Positions 25,901 to 38,929 of a DNA stretch of 64,000 nt are shown here, in pieces. Source of the DNA: Acanthosepion lycidas (taxonomy: Eukaryota; Mollusca; Cephalopoda; Sepiida; Sepiidae); NCBI GenBank assembly GCA_963932145.1, contig OZ010582.1, forward strand, positions 19,763,826-19,827,825. Reading direction: 5' to 3'. A program made the position numbers and the translations under genes. The notes beneath the pieces are model-generated. The model searched no databases. It was not told the origin of the DNA and was given only the letters and a program-made list of their open reading frames with translations. The stretch's first letter is position 1. Each line of letters starts with the position of its first letter.

Positions 25901-28900
25901 AAATTTTGACTGCTTATCATTTCAAACCTAAGAAAATTAAACACTTTTTTTCTATTTATCTACATACCAACCACATTTTCTGTCAGCTTATTACTTGAAG
26001 GTGTTTGCACTATGACCAGCGAAGAATATTTTTTATTGTTAACCTGATTTAAGTCAGGAAGTCTTGTTTTGCAGTCAACTGTAGATTTATTTAATTCATT
26101 TATGCTTAAAAAGTTGAAAAGTTATCTTTTATTCCAAGAGTATCATTCATTTTTGTTGCTTGATTTTATTATCATCTATGGTGACTTCAGAGTATTTGAA
26201 AATTGAACAAATATCAATTTTCAAAATGCCTAAATTTAAGAAGTTAGCATTTAAATTGATATGTAGTTTTAAATCTGACATTGGTTGTTGAAGAGCAAAA
26301 TGTAGTATCTGTTCTTTTACTTTCAGTGAAATTAATCAGATTTTTTTTTTATTATTTTCTTTTTAAATTGACTAAAAATATACTCCAGATATAGTTGATA
26401 CTAATGTTTATTTAGGTGGCATAGACTATCACTATTTGCACCTTGTCTACCTCTGTAATATTAAATATAAATGATGCAGGGTTTTAAATATTATATAGGA
26501 GCTTAATATACTAATCCTTTTTAAGTGTTAATTGGAAGAGAAAATGAATTGCCTTTGATCTGATATTTCATTCAGAGTTCTGCTTGATGATAATGATAAA
26601 CTTCATAAATTCTTTTTTTTTTTTTTCTTCTTTTTTGTTCCTCACAGAACCCACAACAGAATGGCAACAATGTTATGATGAAAATACACAGCACTGTTAC
26701 TACTGGAACATCAATACAAATGAAGTCACATGGGAGATCCCTGCTGAGTTTACACAATATTTACTACTTTACAGGGAATATGAAGAGAAAATCACCAAAC
26801 TTATGAAAGAGGGAAAAACAAAACCAAAAAAGAAGAAAACACACAAAAAGAGGTGAGGCTTAGCAAGGACAATATTTTTTCCAGAAAATATCAAATAAGA
26901 AGATCTGATCCTGTGTGTTTTAGATAAAAAGATTTTATTAAACAAAACCATTTAAAACTATTATATTTTATTTTACTTTACATTTTGCAATATAAAATCA
27001 TTGAAATCCAATATATTATTTAAAATTGGCCTATATATTTTGGAAAACATTTGTATTTGAAATTTAATATCATAAAGAATATGCTGACTTCACTGTATGC
27101 AAATAACCAAAATTAAATATTCAAAATGTATTTGAATCCCGTATCTTCAATATGAATGAGTAAAAAGATGAATGGAGAAAAGCATATGTGTTAAAAGATT
27201 TAGATAGACAGAATTAAGAGTGTTCCCTACTTGTCAGATTAAATCTAATATCTTTTTTTCTATGCAATGTTGAGAAAGTCTAAATCTAAAACCTTAAAAT
27301 ACTGTTAACCAATTATTTGGTAAATATCTACATAAGTCTGTATAAACCTTTTAACAACATGGTTTGTGTGTCATAGACTATACAAAAGAAAATAACTTAT
27401 ATGTTAGCAATCAAAGCTGGTTGTTAGGATTTGTATATTTACTTGATTGTTATTTCCATTTTCTTTTGTATTGCAAGTGAAAAGAGCAAGGTGAAGCAGA
27501 ATGAAAACGAATCTGAAACCTCATCAAAAGATTCAAGTGTAGAACCTCAGGTAGAGTATGGACCACATCTACCTTCATCCAGCAGCAACAACAACAACAA
27601 CCTTAAAGACACTTGCAGTTCTCCAGAAACTGCTGGACCAGCCACTGTAAGTCAGGAATCATCCAAGGAATCAATGGAACCAATATATGGACCAATGATG
27701 AACCCTGACACTGCACCAGAAGGGAACAAGGAGAAGAGTGAAGAATCTGATGCTAGCAGTTCTTCATCTGCTGGCAAATGCATGCATAATACAACAAGAG
27801 ATAATGCTGAGGAGGAGGAAGAGGAGGGGGAAGATAATAATAATAATAATAATAATATAACAGACAATAAAAAACCTGCTGCTGTTTCAACCACTTCAGT
27901 AACAGACACAAGCAGTCTTGTTGATTCTACGGCTACAATAACTGTTAGTACAACGACTGTGAATGTAGATAGCACACGGGAGTCTCTGACTGCCGATTTG
28001 GCAATGATGGAATTGTGCAAGAAGAAATTCAAAGCTCGGATTAGTCGAGAAGAGGAAAGTGGAAAATCCTCTGTGTCACTGTCAGTGGACTCTGCAGCCA
28101 AAGACAATTCACTTCCAACTGATTTTGAAGAAGGGCTTTTAGATATAGATGAAGTTGACAGAGAGTTGGAACTAGCTCTTGAAAGAAAAAAAGTAAGTTT
28201 ATCCAAGTAGCATATTTGCAAATATATCAAAGCATATTCTTGTCAGTAGGTGCCAAATATTGATGGTAACCAATATGTATGTATGACGATGTCTAGTTTA
28301 TATGTTGCATCTGATCAGGACTAAGGCAAGAGAAAGTGAGAAAACTAGTTTAAAATAACCCTGTTTTGTTTGGAAAGATCAGTAGGACTGAATTTGCTTC
28401 TCTATAGCAAATACATTTAGATACATGAACAATCTCTTGAACAGCTATAGAAGTTTTCTGTAAAGAGACTTAAGTGGATTTTTAAAAGCTGTAATGCACA
28501 AAAATGCTAAAAATACTTGATTCAGATTTATTTTTACCACTCTTTGTAAATTATTATGTGAATACTATGGTAGGAATTATATATATCAAAAGCTTTGTGC
28601 ATGCTGTTTATCCCAGAGATAATAGTTTTGTAAAAAAATGTAATTTAATAAATATATTCACATACATTGTAGATTATGTCTAATAAGAAAAAAAAATCTT
28701 CATTTCATGTTTAGAATATGAGTTTTAACTCAGATTTGAACTTGATTAGCAAAAACAAAAGATTTGTTTTTCATAGAGAATGACAACCACTCAGACTTAA
28801 TTTTATGTCTAATAAAAGAAAAAATGGTTTCATTTATGGTCTTTTTGATACATGTGTCTATGATCTAAAATAATAACAAAAAGGAACTTGAGTCATCAGT

Positions 28901-31900
28901 TTTACACTGGTAAAAGTATAATAATCAATGGAATACATAATTGACAAAATTATTAGTTTGTCACAGGATCGATCAATTGTGTGTAAAATCTTAATGCCAT
29001 TATTGTTGCAAATATAGTTTTTGGTGTAGAGTGTTATATTTTTTTATAAACCATTAAGAATATATTGATAATCTAGAATCTATAAAGTAAAATGATTAAA
29101 ATGCCTTGTCAAAACAAGATTCTAGGAATTGTTTCTTGCATCTTTTTGAAAATTGTGGCATTGAAGAAGATGTGTGTGTGTGTGTGTGTATGTATATATA
29201 TATATATATATAATTTTGTTTATACTTTATTTATATAGACACAAATATTTAAATAAATGCTCTATTTATTATAAACAGTATTAATAACACTTACCGGCCT
29301 GATTGTCTGAGAAATCTCATAGAAAATATGTGTCCTCAGACAGGAATCAAACTTGTATCCTACATGGGACAGTCATTTGTAGTTTAAAAGCAGTAATGCA
29401 ACCATCATAGTTAAACTGGTATAGCACATTAGGCTATAAATATTGTTAATGCTGTTTATTATAAACAGAGCATTTACTTAAATATTTGTGTCTGTCTAAA
29501 TAATGTTCAACAATTAAATATCAGGTTGGTGCAAAAATAATGACGTAATAATGTCGTTTTTTGACGTTAAAAAATACGTCAAAAAGCGACATTATTATGT
29601 CATTATTTTTGCACCAACCTAATAAATTAAAATAATTGTCATCACTGTTTGGTTGAATAGTCAACTTATCTGATGGTTATTTAGAGATAAATTCTTTGAT
29701 TTGGGATAACATTTTAGGATTTAGATTTTTCTCACTTTGATAAAGACACAAATATATGAAATGTAAATAATTAGAAGAAACCAATTAATTTCTGGTTATT
29801 TTTAAACCAATTAAGAACTAAGAATTATTTCTATTTTATCATAATTAATGCAGGAAATAGTTACTACAGTTGTGTACAGGTCTTTATTTACTTTTGTTTT
29901 GTTGTGAAAAATTGAAATGTTAAAATTACAAGCAGAATTATCAGTGTAAAATATTGTCTAATTTTTTTATCTTTTTAAAAGAATGAACTGAAGTGCTTAG
30001 AAGAGGAAGAAAAACAATCCTATGAAAGTGTAAAAGTACGTGGGAAAAGAAAATATCACAATGACAAAGTGAGTGACGATAGTTCTGCTGATGAAGTCTC
30101 TACTCAAAAGTCTTCCAAACGGTCAAGAGATCAAAGGTCACGAGACCACAAAGAGTCATCGAAACATTCTAAGAAGGTTAAACACAAAAAAGGTGAGAAA
30201 TTGGAAATTGATTTATCAAAATCTATTTTTGTCGTATGAGATGGGGTGGAGGCTGAAAAGTTCTCAGCTAATCAAGGAGGGAATGAACTAGAGGTATGAA
30301 ACTTACCTTAACTTGCTATTCCACCCCCACCCCCCCTTTTAACATGGCACATCATTTCTCATGCTTTTTTTTTTTTTTATCCCTTTATCTAAAAAATTAC
30401 TGATGGAAGTGGGTTAGGGTGAGAATTTTTCAGCATTCAGTCATAGAACTGGTGTATTTATACATATTTGTAACAGTGATTTTTAAATCTTTTCACTTTA
30501 AGAGATTTGGCAATTTTAAAGGTGCCTTAGCAAAGTTAAGAGAAAAAGATCCAATTCACTTGCGTTTATGAGATCAGAGCTTCTTGTTACTTATTAACTT
30601 AGTAAAAAGAATCTTTTGAAATTTTTTTAACTCCATTCGGAAAAAAATAATTTACATGTTTTATATAATAGTTGACTAAAACCTTTACTAAAAAGAAATA
30701 TGGGCAACCTAATTGTTAAAAAATGAAAAACTCCATAAAATAATTAATATTTATCATGGTCGTTTTTTTTTTTTTTTTTTTTTTTTTAACTGATTTTCCT
30801 CATGAAATTGAGGAAAAATTCAATTTCTATTATGAAATAGTGAAATTATATAGAATTTTTTCCCCTTTCCTCTCCAGATGAAACAAATGGTATCTCTTCA
30901 GATGACTCTAGTCCTTTAGGTACATCATCTAAAAAGTCTAGAAGTAGTGACCAGAAGAAATCTCACAGAAGTCACCAATCAAAGAAAGAGTCTCGTCCTA
31001 AAAAAGTTAAAGGTTTGTCTAGATTTTTTTTTTTAATATTAAATTTTCAAAATTTCTTGCTTTTTTTTTTCATGTTTCTATATTCTTATTTCTAAAGTTT
31101 AAGACAGAATTTTTTTTTTTTTTTTTTTGTTTTAAGATCATGGTGATAGCAAATCAAGGTCCTGTGATGATGCAGAAGAAAACAAGATGAGAGTAAGTAA
31201 TTGTATTTTTGTTTGCCTCAGTTTTATCCCTGATTTTGTGTGTGTGTTTATGGATAGAAATTGTAAATACTCATTACCATATTTTCTGGCATTGTATACA
31301 CAGCCTTTTGTGGGGAGAAGAATGAACAAACAAAATTAGGTAAAATAAACATGTAACCTTTTGCTTTATAGAATGCAAGTTGATTGAAGGTGGAAAGGAA
31401 TAGTGCATTCACTGTCAGAAAATACAGTAATTTCTTTACTTCAGAACGGTATTGGGGGTAACACGAGTATAAGATTTATTAGATAAATCGCAGTTTCATG
31501 ATACTTAAGTAAATGTTGTCATTATTCTGTATCATTTATATTAATATTAAGTATAATAGTATTGTTAGTCTTTTTTGTAAGCCTTTTCTAATTTATTTGT
31601 TTGTATTTCAGGAATCTGCACTTGACTTGAGTCAGGTGGTGATGGATAAAATGGATTTCCTTGAGATTGATGTCAGTAAGCAATCCAAGCTCGAAGTTTT
31701 ATATGTTCAACTTAAGGTAAAGATGATTAACTCTTACAAACTATTCTGAAGTGAAATTATTATGAGGGAAGGCAGAAAGTTTCTTGGCCTGACCAAGCCG
31801 GGATTGATTCCAAAATAAATTCTGTTTGATTAGATTTTGGGTGCTGAGAACTTTCTGCACCTCCTCATATAAATTGCTTCTTTGTTCAATCTCAAATATT

Positions 31901-32938
31901 AAAATATATTTCTGCAGTAAGTTCTCTTGGCATATGTACAACAAATTCAAAAGCATTATTAAGTTGCCGTCTTTGAAAAGTAATTTGAATTAATAGTAAA
32001 ACATTACTACTAATTAGTCATTGTCATTTAATGAAACATATACAGGTTTCCTAATATTCCTTTTATTAAAATAGTTTGATATTCTTGGTTAACCTTTATA
32101 TCCCAAATAACTTCTGTTCATTTTGATTTGAATCACTGAGTCCTGTTGATCCATTATATTAAAAGAGAATACAAGAACTAAATTTTTATAAGCCTTTTTC
32201 TTTATCTGGCTATTATGGTATCTACTTCAGTTGAATCTTTAATTGTTTAGAGGATTGTTCATATATGTAAATCTGACATGGTTAAAATAAAATGTAACAT
32301 TAATATTATCTTAAGAAATTAAATGAGTATTACACACAGAGCATCTAATTTGTATCATGAATCATGTGCTATATGTCTGCACAAATACTTTTATGGTTTT
32401 CAGTTCACTATATTCCTTCTGCATTCTAAATGACTTCTGGTGTAAAAGTCCTCTTGACCTGACATGGAATTAGTTCACCTGACTCTGAGAATAAAACATG
32501 CAAACTTTCAGTTATTGTTATTAATGAACATTGTGTGAAAGAAAGAGTTTAATTATATACTTAAATAAAGTACAAAGTAAGCAACTCCTGGATGAATATG
32601 CTATAAAGGCACACTGGAGGTAAAGAGCTCAATGCCATATAATTTTCTAAATAACTTCTCGGTGAACAGTGACCAATCACAACCAAGAGTTTCATGTGTT
32701 TTCAAACAATCATCAGCTAGTCTGCAACCATTTTTTTGTGAAAATGGCCATTTTATATGCCCTTGGCTGAATACCTTATGATTGCATGAAAATGTATGAA
32801 ACTTTTAGTTGTGGCCAGTCACTGTTCACTTGGAAGCTATCTAGAAAATTGTATATTATTCCTTAAAGAGTACCTGGATTGACCTGATGAAAACCAGTGA
32901 TACAACAAAATGAGGACAATAGTAAAAGTGTAAGAAAG

Positions 32939-32981
<43 letters not shown>

Positions 32982-34130
32982 ATTTTTTTCAAATAAATTC
33001 TTTTTGTGAAGTTTCCATCATTTGTCCTCTTTACTTAATTATTTATACCTGTTTGTTGCTGCAGACACGCATTTCAGATTGGCATGCAGGAGGTCTGTCC
33101 ACGAAATATTTTTATGCCAAACTACAAGAAGCTAACCAACAACTTGGGCAATATGAAAAAAGTGGAGCTCCCGCAGGCTGGTCGGTCAACTGGGACAGGT
33201 ACGTCCACCTCTTGTTCTTATTGGATATAACGATTAGAGTTGGCTCATATGTTGCACAAGTATCTGGCATAGGCTGAAATCATCTTTCTAACCGACAATT
33301 CACTGAGACAGGTGACTGCTCTACATAGACTGAGGAAGGCAGTGATTGCTTTTTGACAAAGCTGTGACCAGGGACTTTTTCTTTTCTTTTAAATCCTTTC
33401 ATTATTTGATGGTGATATTGTTACTTTTCCACTGAAAAGCTTGGACTTTTTTCTTTTTTTCTTTTTTCTTTTTTTTTTTTTAAACAAAGTTGCTCAACAT
33501 AAATACGTCTTGGTAAAGTAAAGTAGATAAAAAAGCAAACCTGTAATAAAAACTGTTAAAATAAATTAAAGGACATGAATAATAACTAATGTTTTGGAAT
33601 GGACTTAAAGCAAAACAAAGTTAAACGTGAGAACATGTAAAACTTTGACTGGTATTGACTGCATGACAAGAAATGACAAAATGGTGATTACTAGCAACAA
33701 TATAGAAAAGTGTTCAAGTCCTTGCCATTTTGCAAATGGCAGTAAAAATGGCTAGCTCACTTTTTTTGTTTGGGATCCCAATTTAGGATTGAGACTGAGC
33801 TTCTGTTTCTGTGGCCAATTCCTGGCTTTGTTTCTGTCGGTTATTGTCTCTATTGGATCGGTGAATGGTTGTGTTGCAATCACCGAGAAAGAGAAAGGCA
33901 AAAATTCAAACAATAAAGCGAAAAAACAAAGAGGGAGGAATAAATGTATTCCCAAGCAAGCTGACTGCAGATGGCATTGGTGTTGAAATGGTGTTTGCTG
34001 CGTAACAAGACAAGTTGAACCGGGTTTATTCTGGTGAGTTCAATATTTTCTGTTCTGTTTGATTAATTTGTTTTTCTTTTCTCTTTCAGTCCTCAATCTT
34101 TTCTGTATCTTTCATTGTCAATGCTGGCAC

Positions 34131-34202
<72 letters not shown>

Positions 34203-37200
34203 CATTTACTTAATGTTTTTTATTTTCAGTTTTGTTTTTTTTTTGTTTTTTTTTTTTTTTGCAAACGTTTGTTGACTTGAGACAACACATTAGATTATAT
34301 GAAAAGATATATATTGTAAGACAGCTGTTTGTATGTGGATTTTTTTTTTATTATCCTGTGACCCATAGTGGGCACCATGTGTACTGCAGCTAGAGTAGAA
34401 GTAGTGTTTCTTGGGAAAGATAGCCTGATGGAGCCCAAATCCTCTCCAGGCTGGTTTTGGATTCAGTTTTTCCTTCTGCTAGACCGGATGCCACCCAAGG
34501 TTATAGAACCTAGTCTGTCCTGCTATTTGCCTGTAGCTGGGGGGGGGGAGAAGAGGGGGAGTCATACTCTTTCTCAAGGGTATTAGCATGTAAATGAATG
34601 TAATGGATCCGACTGGAATTCGAACTCTGCTCTCTGATTCATCAATCTGAGCTGCTATCCATTACTCTACTGTGCATCCTTGTTGTATGTGAATAGGTTT
34701 GAGTAAATTAGAATATTTCATTCATTCTGTATTATCCAATATCAATATTCCCTAATTGAAATGTAGGCCTTTTATATTTACACTATAATTATATTATTCA
34801 CCAACTGTAATATAGACAGTTTTTTAACTTTTAGCTACAGAAAAAAAACATGATGTAAAGTCAAGGAATTGTTTTTTTGTTTAGTCTATGGCTTTTTAAA
34901 AGCAGTTTTTATTGACTTATTTTTGTTAACTTTACAAAAAGAACTATGATACCAAATTATGGTACTTTATGCTGCACAGTCTGTGTATGTGTTAATATAC
35001 TAAATCTTTTCTTCAACATTGTGGATTATCAGTTCTTCTTTTTGAAGGGACAAAGTTAATGTAAGCTTGAAGTTCTTTAATGAAGTTCAAGGTGATCATA
35101 AAATGATACCTTATGATCATTTAATTTATTTATAATTTTGGATTTTTTTTTTTTTTTTTTTTTAAATATATCTGCATTACTATTTGATCATTGTTGTTAA
35201 GTTAATTTGGAGATTGGACAATCAAAAATTTGGAATTTGACTAATTTGTGGAGTTGTTTTAATAATTTTTTTTTTTTTTTAATCAATGAAAAATGAATGC
35301 ATAAAGGTGAATTACTAAGAGTAAAATGATTTTAACTAAAGTTCTATTTTAGTTCTTTATTCCAATTTAGAAAAGCCTTTCATTAAACTTCTCTCTTCCC
35401 ACTGAGTGTGACTTATTTTTGACCCATGTTCTTTCCTAAATCACACACGCACACGCACACAAATTTAGATTAGGCAAAAAAAAAAAAAATCAGTTTTAAC
35501 TTTTGGAATTTAAAGAACTTCTTTTTGACTCACTTTTGCGATAGTGAAAAATTTCATGTATAATTGAAAAAAAATAAACCTTTATGAAAGAATATAATAT
35601 GCAAATACCTACACTGTATTAGGATTTGTATAAACTTTATATGATTTTAGGACAGGCTTTGGTTATTTCACAAGATTGACTTCATTATTTAACATCAAAT
35701 ATACCTATTTATGTCTTGAAAAGATTGTAATTACTGAGATTAGATTACATTTTTAATTGCTTATTAAGTCATATACAAAATAAATAAAAATGATAAATTT
35801 TATTCTATTTAAGAATATTCTTTGATGGGTACTTTCTTTTTTTTTTTTTTTTTTTTTTTAGCCCACTATAAAAGTTGGATTATAGTAAACAAAATAAATA
35901 ATATAAATGTGTCTGCTTTGAGATTTTTTAATTTTATGTGATTAATTTATAAAAGAAAGTATGTAGAGAAATTGCCTCTCCACTTTTATAAAAACAAGAA
36001 TATCTTTTTCTTTCAAAGTTTCTTTTTATTAAGTAAATTATAAATCAAATTTTCTCATTATGCTTTCTTCCCTTAGATATTTTGAACTTTAGTAAAATAA
36101 ATTAATCAATTTTTTAGCATTCTTAAAATTTCAAGCAAGTTAATGACATCAAAACTTGTTTTAATTTTCAGTTGATTCCGAAAAGAATATTTAATAGAGA
36201 AGTGATAAAATTTCTTTTGCTCTTAAACAATTTTTAGCACCAGTGATCTATCCCTTCAAGTCCATATATTTATTTTAAATTAATGTAATGTAATTAATAA
36301 TAAATTTCCATTCCACTGCAGGAGGTTTGACAGAGTTCATTATTAAATATTAATATTATTCAATCTAGTCATCTGTCAATATTTAATTGATAGTTTGTCT
36401 TTTAAGGGAAGGAAGCTTGTGCCAACTGTAGACTTGAACTACAGCATATGAGCAATTATACATATCATGAGAATGCATTATGTTTTATTAGCTTGTTTAA
36501 TATGGATGCAAACCTGGCATGATATTAGGATCTTGATTGGTAAATATGTTACTGCAATAGAAATAAAAACATTAAAGTTGTTGCTACATTACACTGACAG
36601 GAATTGAAACCTAAACTTTTGATAACAAAAAAACAACAGTAGTAACAGCATATGAATTCAAACCCAGTTATAGTTTTATGCATTTCTTACTGGCATCAGT
36701 GGTAGGTGTTCAAGCCCAGATAAAAGCCAAGATTTGGGTTTTTCAAAATACACACACCTTTCCCTACTTGAAGGTTTTGATGCTACACAATCTTCTTACT
36801 GTCATGCCCCCACTTATATAGCCTTAGCCTAAGGTTAGTAAATATCTAAACTCAATGAGGCTTAAAAATGACTCTTAATACTTGACAAATATCTAGTCAA
36901 TTGCTGAAACATTCTGACAAGTGGACCAAATGATTACAGAAAGGTTTGTCTACAAATCTCTGAAGTTGAGGTGCTGAATATGATGTCAATCAGCAAAGTG
37001 ACAAATTTTATATTTGTATTAATCCTATGCAACAATCAAGAAAAATAAACTGGTAGTTTTTCATATATTTTATCCATTGTATTGGAATAAGCATATGTAA
37101 AATCTGGTATTAATTACAGGTTTTTAAAAATTAAAAAAAAAATTCCGTATATTGGTTTATATTTAAAAAAAAACAAAAACAAAAAAAAACATAAGAATTC

Positions 37201-38897
37201 TGCTAAAAATGGAACAGTGGTCTTTAATAGGTTAATGAAAATAATTCATTTTTCTTTTCCTTTTTACTGTTAAGTTTAATCTATTGTAAAATATTCAAAG
37301 TTAAACAAAATTTTTCAGATTTATTCATCTTTAGGTAAGGCATTTGATATAATGAAAGTCTCTTTGATCAGCATTAATTAATATGCAGCAATAATATTAA
37401 GTAAATATTAAAATGTATTTTATTAACAAGAGCTTTTTGAAATTGTATTTTCCTTTTTTAGTAATATGTAGACACTGTGCTGGTTTCTTATTCTTGTACA
37501 CTACCAGGCATTGATGTTGAAGAGTTTATTACTTACTTTTTCTGTAATGAAATATCTTAAAAATAGTTTTTATTTCAGGTTATGATAAATGATGTTGATG
37601 ATTTTTTTTAAAATTTTTTATTTATTTATTTTGCTTTTTGAATACTGCGTTGGAACCTATAGATTTTGTTTGTCTGAAATAACCAGAATTTTTTTTTGGA
37701 ATGAATGCTTGGTTTTAATTTGAGGAGAGGCATATTCTACTGAAAGTTAATATCAATGTTATATTTCATTGTATTTTTTTTTTCTTTTAAGATTTTTACT
37801 TTTTGATTTGTATTTTATTTGCACATGTTTTGTACCAGCTCTGTTTATTGATTGCACAAAAAGGACAACAAAACTACAATCAACCAATTTGTTATCAAAT
37901 TATCACGTTAGACCAAGATTCTTTTGAATATTACTCATCTATAAAATTATTTCACTCAAATCAAATAACTTTAAATGTGATGGCATTTGAAAGCAGAAAT
38001 AAGAAATTAGGAAAAATTAGAATTTATTTCTAAAATAGCTTAAGTAGAATAATTTACAGCAATTTTTAAGCTTTTACTAAAATTTCACTCTGAAAGAAAT
38101 ATTTATAACATTAAAATCCAACATGTATTTTCATTGTTTCCTGTTTTGAAAAGAAAATCACCTCTGCTTCTTTAGTTGTTCTGATTATGAGACAATCTTA
38201 ATCAAAGGTTTCACTGTGTTTGTAGTGGAAATGATGTTTTTATTATAAATAAACTGTGAGGAATTTGAGCATTAGAAACTGAATTCTATATTATGTAGAA
38301 ATAAATCAGGATGTCACAAATAATATTGACCCCAAAGTCTATATTTATTTTTAAGACTTTTCAGATTTGAAAAAGTTGATTCTTTTATTTGACTTATTCC
38401 ATTAGTTTTTCAATTTAGATTTTGACAATTACTAAAATTTGACAAATATATATAATTATAATTTAGGTTTTGTTGATTAAACTAATAAAATGTTTATTTC
38501 GTCTTAGCTTGTGCTGGCAAAGTTTTAAGCCTTTATACCAATAACAATTTATGAGTGGCATTATAAACTTTGTGAACATCATGTTGAGTATTCTTTGTTA
38601 ACCACTTTTCAATGATAATATAACTACTTGTTTTTTTTCCCCCCATCACAAACAGTTCAAATATAGATTTGCATTGAGAAACTTTTTGATATTTGTGGTC
38701 ATGGTTACAAATAAAATGAGCAAAAGTTAGTGAAATAGACAAGTTCTGTGATGTGAATAAAACAAATATGGTACAATCCTCAATCATAAATATTTTGTGG
38801 GAGAAAAGTATTTATAGCCAACTGTAGAGAAATTACTGAAGGTTGAATGTATGGCGGGGGGCGGTAAACAAAAAATGATCTGCTGTAAAAAAAAAAA

Positions 38898-38929
<32 letters not shown>

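Larger units (their letters stand above)
28193..29981 (+). other. FNBP4 intron 7 (1.8 kb)
   Basis: It contains a TG/TA microsatellite (29172-29212), a TIR-bounded element (29237-29493) and a MADE1-like MITE (29521-29622). The first kilobase shows nothing recognisable. Confidence 0.7.
31717..33064 (+). other. FNBP4 intron 11 (1.35 kb)
   Basis: Holds two inverted-repeat elements (31757-31877 and about 32610-32880) and an (AC)20 run (32940-32979) near the exon 12 acceptor. Confidence 0.7.

Noticed and set aside
27652-28230. Long open frame on the - strand opposite FNBP4 exon 7
   Set aside because: It is the antisense shadow of the Ser/Glu-rich exon. Its leucine/serine-rich translation has no family resemblance.
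29521-29622. Human DNA contamination explaining the MADE1-like sequence
   Set aside because: The core differs from human MADE1 and the flanking DNA is continuous host intron; a second copy with a different core exists at 42760.
32940-32979. CRISPR-like or other spaced repeat array
   Set aside because: Simple AC microsatellite with no spacers; no CRISPR array is present anywhere in the window.
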